Below are positions 51,501-60,500 of a stretch of 64,000 nt of DNA, piece by piece. The first letter of the stretch is position 1; each line of letters starts with the position of its first letter. The translations under genes were made by a program, and so were the position numbers. The DNA is from Paragonimus westermani (lineage: Eukaryota > Platyhelminthes > Trematoda > Plagiorchiida > Troglotrematidae): contig QNGE01003786.1 of assembly GCA_008508345.1 (NCBI GenBank), forward strand, positions 825-64,824, written 5' to 3'. The notes beneath the pieces are model-generated. The model saw only the letters and a program-made list of their open reading frames with translations, was not told the DNA's origin and ran no database searches.

Positions 51501-54500
51501 AAGTGAGACAATAAGTTACAAGGGACAGGACATTAAAAAGTGGCCGGAGGTTAGAAATCAGCTAGGATAACACATTACAAAGCCAGACAACGTAACACAC
51601 GAATTATCTGCGTCTTATATTGGGACCACCTCTAGTACCAAAGTTCTAGAATAAGGCTGCAAGCTTCAACTGATTGAGACAATGGTTGATCACTTGCATA
51701 TCAATTCGCTACACTCTGATCAGCTTACTCTACATACAACATTTTATTGTGCCGTGCCACGCGGTTCAACTAGTGTGTGTTTCGCAATCCAAGTCTGTCA
51801 ATTACTAAGGTGGGCTGGATCACACGCATTTGAGAAGTGAACAGTGCACAGGTGTACACAGGAAATCCCAAGATGGACTCCTAGAAACAAGTAATGACAA
51901 GATGAACACAGTCCATAATAGGCCGCCAATAACTCTGTAAACTGTACCCACAGGTCTTACTAGGTGACTGTCCAAGACGAGAAGATAACCTTCACCTCCC
52001 ACTATCGAATAACAAATTATTAGTACAAATCCAGAAAGCCAAACCGTTTCAAGCGGCACGCCAGGCGCCGGTGTGAGCCTAACCAAAAAAAGATGAGAGG
52101 TGTTCGAAATAAGTAAAGCTCGAACAAATGAGTACCACTTGTACCACCGATATGGATAATGATAAATTTCAGTCATCAAAATTAGCCTACTTAATCTAGT
52201 ACTGCGACGTTGATGAATCCACGCATACCTTTCCCTTGGCTTCTGGTGTAATTAGCAGCGGCTAAATAATTACAAATATAAACAAGTGTACAGCAAAATC
52301 TTCAAATGGGACGCACCACTTGGTGACTCTGTAAAGTAGTTCCAACTAAATGATTCCACGGAGTGAGTAATTGTTCCTTAAGAAAGAAGAACAGATGCGT
52401 GTTTTGAACGGCAGCCAGACTAAGCAGCCATCGGCAACTCACCAGGGGGAGTGTAAAGCCGAGAGTTATCTTGTGGAGCAAGTCTAGAAGGTGTACTGAG
52501 CGGCATCGATGACTGAACATAATCAGGACAGTATAAGAAGCTGGTGTCACGGAAGGTAGTTAAAGAATAGTTATACGCATTGGGAAAACCGGATTCACCT
52601 TTACCGCGAGATCTTTTCACACATGACTTGAGATGAAAGCCTGTTCGATAACCCAGATAATGGAATTAGATTAAAATTAACATACAAACACAGTGATTAG
52701 CAACCGGTTCCTGATGTACCGTGAACAGTGTGATGGGCATAGCTTCAAATGGATTGCACAACACAGTGACGTTAGGCCGACCAGGACTACGATGCTCCTA
52801 ACGGTACCTAGTCTCAGTTAACGTAGAAATCTCAGAGCATAAAGATTGAGCCAAAACAGTCACGTAACGCATGTTAGACCAAGATGGAAGCGTCATATGG
52901 GTGAAAAGCATGGAGAAAGTATAACAGAGGGATTTCTCATCACATAAAGGCAGCCTAGTAAACAACTGCTTCACATCGGTACACATCACACTGGCATCAA
53001 GCCGCGTCAAGATGTTCCAAATGCTCCTTCCTTCCATCAAAAGTAATCCGCACTTTCTCTCCGCTTCCTGTGGCATGCACACTAGTTCGTATAGATGACT
53101 GCATCAACTGAAGAAAACACGGTTTGAATTAGTGAGGTCGGAAAACAATACGAACGAAACAAGATAAACTTTAGAGTAATAATATAACATGCGGAAACGA
53201 ATCACACGGTGAATAATCCGCCAATCAAAATCCGCCAAAACAATGAAGAGCCATACAGTTAGGTTTTACAATACTCATATCTGATTAAATGTGTGGTGCA
53301 CAGTGTCAACTAGCAACTATGATTCAAGTCAAATAAGAAAAAAATGTGGAAAACAAAAGAACCACTTTCTTGTTCGATTGCACCAAACAGAACGAAATGT
53401 TGTAAGCCTTACGCGGTGAAACAGGAACGAATGTAACGACTGTCGCAGCGGAAATAACACAAGCGGAATGGACACGGTGATGGTGAACAAGAAGCCCGTC
53501 TGTACAACGAAGGTGAACATATTGTTTGGATACATGAGAAATACATTCCCTGGTAGGTCGCCCGAATCGACGAATGCCACGTAACCGAAAAATCCAAACT
53601 GACTCAAAAAGGGATAGTGAGAAAAATAGGTATTGATGGGGCACAATGGAGTAATAAACGGTGACAATTAAGATAGAGATATTTATTAGCAAGTGCACAT
53701 GCTGGAAACTATGTATCCCGGTCGAAGGTGCATGTGTCACCGATGAGGTAGTCATGAGGGAATTTGAAGTAAAGTGCCTCGATTTGTACAGCTTGCACCA
53801 TGTTGTTAACTGAATGCTGAGATGAGAAGCGCATGGCGGAACAAAAAGGGACAGTGTAGATCGCATGTGAATAAACGTGTACACGAACATGTATAGAGTT
53901 GCGTCTGTTCAAGAGTGCAATGACTGTGGCTCTGACAGTACTCATCGGCCTGACAAATTACTAAACGGCAATATACAAAATATATCAATGAACCATTATC
54001 AAAACGAACAAGAAGAATTTATGAAGAACAGAGAATCCCACGAACTCAGACCCGTCAGTGACCGCGATGCAGTGATGTCCAGTGAATTTTGAAGACAGCA
54101 ATGCGGAAAGTCTCACAAAACTGCTATCATAACGATAAGAATTTCGGCATTGAGCGGTAGCAGTGAGGACAATGGCTCAAGTTGCAGCTGATCCTGACAA
54201 GGTTGCAAATTAATAAAGTACCAGTACGTTACGGGGAAGAAGAGAGAGAAAACAAACAAAGCAACTAAGTTTCACGAGAGGGAAGAATCAGCAAGTATGT
54301 AGATGCACGCTTGCGATTGGCTGTGATACAATGTCACGCCAGACAGTGTCTCCAAGCGCCGGTGTGAATGGTCGCGAACTCTTCAACCAACCGTGATAAG
54401 TGGAACGGTCAAAGTTTTCGTGATCGTTTGGTTGCCTTGCGGTTTCTCCCAACCACCGCAACCACAGTGAACAATTTGCGGTGTGGTAGAGACCCCGTCG

Positions 54501-57500
54501 GCATGCGGAGCGCATGACCCAACCAGCGAAGATTGTGCAATTTCACTATTTTTGTTTTCGGTCGCGAATTTGCACATTTTCCAAATGCCGTCTGACGGAC
54601 TGCTCACCAAACCAGCTCATTTTATGAAGGCTAAGTAGTGGAGAGAGTCTAGTCTACAGGCAACTGCAACACGAATGAGCCAAGTCTCTGACCCATAGGG
54701 CAAAACTGAGAGTACAAACTTATTGTAAGCTCTGGCTTTAACCGACTAATGGACGTCTGTGTGTCGCCACGAGTGACGTAAGTTAGCTTTCGCTACCTTG
54801 TAGAAACATCCGCACAATCCCAACCTGACAGATGGCTTTCACTACCACTGCCCAGTGAGGTCGTCAAAGCTTCCATAGCGGGTGACCACGTAACTCCCCA
54901 ACCGCTTTGTGATTTCTTCTGATCATCAGCAGCCACACTGAATAATGTAGGGTACGGCACACGTTCCGCTTAAATACGCACTGCCAGACCCAACAAACTG
55001 GCCGACTGGCGCTCAATGTCAGTGAACGTATAAAGAACAGTTGATGGGTAAACTACTACCGAGTTATATCAAACGTTCAATTGAGCTGGATATGAACAAA
55101 CAATTGTCTAACAAGACAGAACTGATGGTTAACGAAGAAACTAGAATAGCGAATAAGTAAGCACACAAATTCTCTGAATTCGATGTGGCAGCGGTAAAAA
55201 GAAGTTTCGTAAGTTTTCACCATTAACACAAATTCGATCATGAATAGAGGTGGCTACAACCGTAGGCTTTAAGCACACGTCGGGATTAGAGTGAACGCGA
55301 TAAAAACGCTTGGTTATCGTTAACGAGGTGATTATTCTCTTTCGCACTCTAAACCCACATTGGTAATGAATTCTTTACCGAGGGACATCGGACACTGTAC
55401 GACGATTCATGTGAAGAACTTTCCCCTAGTGCGGGCAATGCATCGAACAGATGAAGTGATATAAGAAACAACCCAAACTTACATCGTTTGAACCATCTTT
55501 GCTGTTAAACATAAAGTGACTGTAGGGTATGAACCTTTAAACATTTCGATAAGTGTCAAGTAGCTACACCTGTCAATCTCCTTTGGAGGGGATTATGAAG
55601 GATACATCCTTTTCGGAATAGTTGCTGAAAACTTGCTACTTACAGAAATGAAAGTGAAAGGCAGCGCCCATGGCACTAAGTGATCTCGGTTTCAATGAGT
55701 TCCCATAGGTAATTCCACTGACAGGAAGCATAAGTAAAACGAAGCGATACAACTGATGCCGAAGTCCAATCCTCTTTATTGTGTGAACCTGCACAGCTTG
55801 TGGCTTGTTTGTTTTAACGCGTGACACACCTAAACAACTTGTTTTAGTCAGGTGCTCAGAGTGTTATCCGCATTTGACCGCTGCGTTGACACGCCACGTT
55901 TCTCGGCTGATCGATGCTGATTGACTTCAGCCTTCTATGAAACATTCGTTGGCTTCGTATCAATGAGTCTGTCCAATCCACTCCTTTTGCAAGTGATGAG
56001 CTTTGGTGAGTTTGCCTTCTCATTTGCCAGCTAGTAAAAGCTTTAGGATAACTGTTTCCTTGTCAAGCTCTGTAAATCAGTTTCAATTACCTTTGCGGCC
56101 ACAGACCGTCTCTAATTCGTATACCAGATAATTTATCAAACCGTCCCCATAATTCAGGGGATCAAAGTATAAAAATGTGTAATCTCGTCGTTTTTCTAAT
56201 GTGCTTCTGTGACATACGTTTCGTTTTAATCTTCCACTGTCCCGATGTTGTAGTGAAACATCGCCGTCAACCTCTGCCAGATAGATTTCGAAGTATGGTC
56301 ACAGCTATTGAAACCTTGCGAGATGAAAAACCAGATACTGAGTACAAAATTAAGAGCCATTTGTATAGTGCTCATAGTAAAACAGTATCTTGTAAACCGT
56401 TACATCCATGTTTCGACAAAAAAACCATTCGTAACGGCAGGACTGCGTAGTGACCCATTCGTCATATCTTTACATGTGGGTTTAAGGAAAAAGGCTTAGT
56501 TGCAAATTAGCTTCCTCCCTTTGTTTACAAACTAGGATAAGTTTTTTCTCTGTGGTTGTAGTGTAGCTAGACATCGGCGTTAACCACGGACGTAGTGTAG
56601 TCGACGATTATGACGAACAGTTAGATCAGATGGTACAACAGTTGACACGGTATTCCGACAGGCACCGGTAACGCTGAGTAGACAATTGGAAAAAGCAAAA
56701 ATCATATAAGCAATCGCCTTGCAACCGTGGAATATTATAGAGAAAACAGCTTGTTAACGGAAGATGAATGTCACACTTGTACCAGAAATGTCCTAAGTGA
56801 GCCAATGTTAGTCTGGTGCTGAGGACATGTGAGGAAATATTTTCACCAACAATGTCTCCAGCAGTAATACACAACTCCAGTGGCAAGCGTAACTTTCCAT
56901 TGAATCCTGATTCAGATCTATGACAGTGAGTATAGGCACAAAACATCATCAGTCTTGAAAGAGCACACTGTACTTACACGCCGCAAACCATAAAAGCTGC
57001 GAAATTGGCTTAGCACAAGGAAACCCACAAGAGCGCGATACTGAGACAAATATGTGTGTAAAGTGAAAATCCGGAAACGCACAATAAGGTCGAATTGTTT
57101 TATGCTGAAAGCAATGAAGACTCACCAGACCGTAGGCAACCGCAATGACGATCACAACCACTCGCACCACATAGCGTATCGCTGATACCGAGGGATATTG
57201 CATACCTGCGTAGACAGTGTGTAACTGTCTGTACAAAGTGAAGGAAACAGATGTGTTAGGAACTAACCCCATTGGGTTTGGCAATCACGAACGGCGGATA
57301 CTGCAGCGCTCGAGCAAACTAGTACAATCACATTATCACATCCGACAAGTAAAGGAAAGAAACGCACCCATTAGATTTGCAAACCTCACTGAACGGAGCA
57401 GGTCATTTGTGCACACACGTTCTCAGACAATAAAACTGAGCATAGAACTAAGCAAACACACACACACACACTTTCAGCCTTCAGCCGTTCCTATAGGTGG

Positions 57501-60500
57501 TATGGTTCAGAAAAGAGTTACTCCAGCCAGCAATCCGTGAAATGTGATAGGTTAGTTCGAAGATCCTAATGAGACCACACACTTCGCTGGCCTCCAGAAA
57601 GCTGGGATTGTTAGAGCGAACTCAGTTAGGTGTGTACACGTAAGCTGTAGGCCATGAAAATTTGCGCCTGAAATATTCTAAAGTGGAGGCGGACCCAGGA
57701 ACACTTTGAAGCAGACTCGTAACAGCGTTCGTACGAAAAGCCGAAATGATAGGTGTTAGGAAAACGTACCATAAGCGCCACCTAAGTCACACAGGAGTAT
57801 GATGTAGCTGTTATCTCCCGCATTGTGTAGTGAGTTACAGTGTAAACAACCAAAATCGGTTTATTTCCCAGACAACCTTGGGATGGATGTTGATCGAAAA
57901 CGCCGTACATACAATTCTCCTAGATAAACGTGACTAAAAGGAAGACGCTTTCATTGGAAGTCTCGTCAAAAATTATTATAGTACACAGCGACATTCCGGA
58001 AAAGTAACCCGTTCATTGTGAACCAACCGTGCAGTGTATCAGCTTGAAGACGTAAGCAAATAGGAGGTGACTGAGAGAGAAAAAACCAGTGCATAAAACA
58101 TGGTCAAAAATGAACAGAAATAACCTGCAACATATTCACAACCGTTTCGGCGCATGAATGTGACAGAAAACAAACACGCGCATCATAATTACCTTGTCTT
58201 TTCTTTAAAGCAACCTACTTCATTATTGCAGACATCATAAATGGCAAACGTACTATGTGATCGTAAGCGGTACAACCTGCTAAACAATCCTTGATGCTAC
58301 AGATTAGGAAGTGTAATGGTAACAGTGACGGTAACTGTAAACGTGCAGTGGCGAACCAGTGCAATAAAATCAGTAGCCGCTGAAGTAGTTAGCTTTAGCA
58401 CAGGTTACACCGCACTCAGATTTTGTGATGACGCAGACAACCAAAGCTAGGGTTTCGGTAAAGTGAAAAACATTGAACTTATTCCACACTAAGCTGAAAA
58501 ATCTTATAGTGTGTCATTATGGTGTGTGTGTGTGTGTGGTGCTTGGTAAGTTTGGATGTCCAGGCAAGTTCGTCAATATGGTTAGATTGTTGCATGTGGG
58601 CATGAAGGCGAAGGTGCAATCGTGTGGATCGACCTCTGATGATTTCGACATCGTCACTGGAGTGAAGCACGGTTGTGTTCTAGCCCCAGCCCTATTTAGC
58701 TTATATTTGACTGCCATGGTAACAGTTACTTTTCAGAACTCTGAAGAGGATGGTGTTGAGGTGGAGTACCGGACGGACGGGCGGCTGTTGAATATCCGAT
58801 GTTTCGGCGCCCCAACCCGGTTACATAGGTCAAGGATGTGCATGCTTCTGTTCGCCGATGACAGCGCATTGCTAGCACACAGTGAAGAAGAGCTGCAACG
58901 TCTAGCTACAGCGTACGCTTCGACAGCATCGGAGTTTGGATTGGAAATCAACACAGGTAAGACGTTTTCGTTCTTTCAGCCTTCTCCTGGTGGAGATGCT
59001 GCTTGTGTACCTCCACCCCGGATTCGCATCGCTGTGAATGGCAGCGGGGATTTTTGCTACTTGGGTAGCAACTTGTCGACAGATCTGTCCGTGGACCGCG
59101 AGTTGAGAGCGCGTGTGGCAAAGGCTAGCGCTGCTTTCGGACGTCTTGAAAGGCGTGTCTGGAAGAATCACAGNNNNNNNNNNNNNNNNNNNNNNNNNNN
59201 NNNNNNNNNNNNNNNNNNNNNNNNNNNNNNNNNNNNNNNNNNNNNNNNNNNNNNNNNNNNNNNNNNNNNNNNNNNNNNNNNNNNNNNNNNNNNNNNNNNN
59301 NNNNNNNNNNNNNNNNNNNNNNNNNNCCTGCCGCGATCGGATCAAGGACAACGTGCGCGACCGGATGAGTCATCGCTCGACTAGATCGGACCAACGGGCG
59401 AGGCAGGGCAGGCGAAATACGACGGACGGCCAGATCGGAGGCGTGGTTTTTCCAACATTTAGAGGAACATCTCGACATGATGTTGGAATACGGTCAACGC
59501 CAACATTGGGTGGATGGCGGACAGCACGAGCAGCCGGACGAGCCATCGCACAACGCAATCGGACAAACAGACGAGGAATGGCAAGCGGAAAACCCTTGAT
59601 AGGAGGTGCTGATCACACACGTAAACCGGTCAGAAGTGCACACGACGTGTGGACGGAAACCGAGGGGTGTTGTGGGTTGGTATTGCGACTCATAAACGAG
59701 AGAGCGCGCGTTGCATGTGACTAGCGATTTGGACAATAAAGATTGTGCTTTACTGAACGCCTTCTCGCTACAATAGGTCGCGGTGACGTGACTATATGGC
59801 GTTGCGATGTGTGCGGCCGCGAATGCGCTGGCCGTTTGGGGTTGGTAGGCTATCAACGTACTCACAGTACACCGTCGGCGAAGAGGCGGCGAGTACGTTA
59901 GGCTCAGGTAGATCATATCAGTGTATTCATTATACTTCTGTTAATAACTGCGTCGGCCAACATCCTGGTCGTTAACAATTAATCCGCTTCTCTTTACAGA
60001 AACTTGAATGTGTGGTCTTCTACCCATTCTTTTCTTCAGCTTTGTTGGTGTATTTTATAGAGAATGGTCTGCCTGGCTTCTCATAGTTCGGTGAGAAATT
60101 TGCTTTTCATCCCTATCTTCTCTGGGATGCACTAACCTGCACCCCTATACTGCAACGCTTCTTGTATTACACTTCAAAAATCTTTCTTCCTGGTTTATAT
60201 CTCGTCATTGCATCCTTTCTGTTTAGTTTCCGAGAGATAAGAGTTTCCTTTCCTTATTAGCCAATCAAGTGGCTAACCAGCATTGGCCGGCTGGACACAA
60301 AGGCCCCACTGGCACACCTCCCAGTCTTATTCCTTCGGATTTACACTGGATATGTGGTGTGTTGATGGAACTGCAATTGGTGCAGCGCAAGCCAGTTGCA
60401 TTGATGGATAAGCGCAGGCGTCCTTTGGCTTCGGTCACTGTTACAGGCTAATCCGAATCAGATGCCGCCAACCAAAAAGAAGAGGCGCCAGTATATTTGG

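Noticed and set aside
51996..52078. A hydrophobic minus-strand segment (VWLSGFVLIICYSIVG) with plausible splice sites that first looked like the missing transporter helix.
   Set aside because: The segment at 50510-50633 matches the family far better (RRFRLMTV) and its phase joins the terminal exon. This one needs an upstream phase that no neighbour supplies.
52446..52607. A minus-strand exon-like frame (FPNAYNYSLTTFRDTSFLY) with a strong donor GTGAGT.
   Set aside because: It ends in phase 1, which does not fit the next supported exon. It could be an alternative or cassette exon, but nothing shows it.
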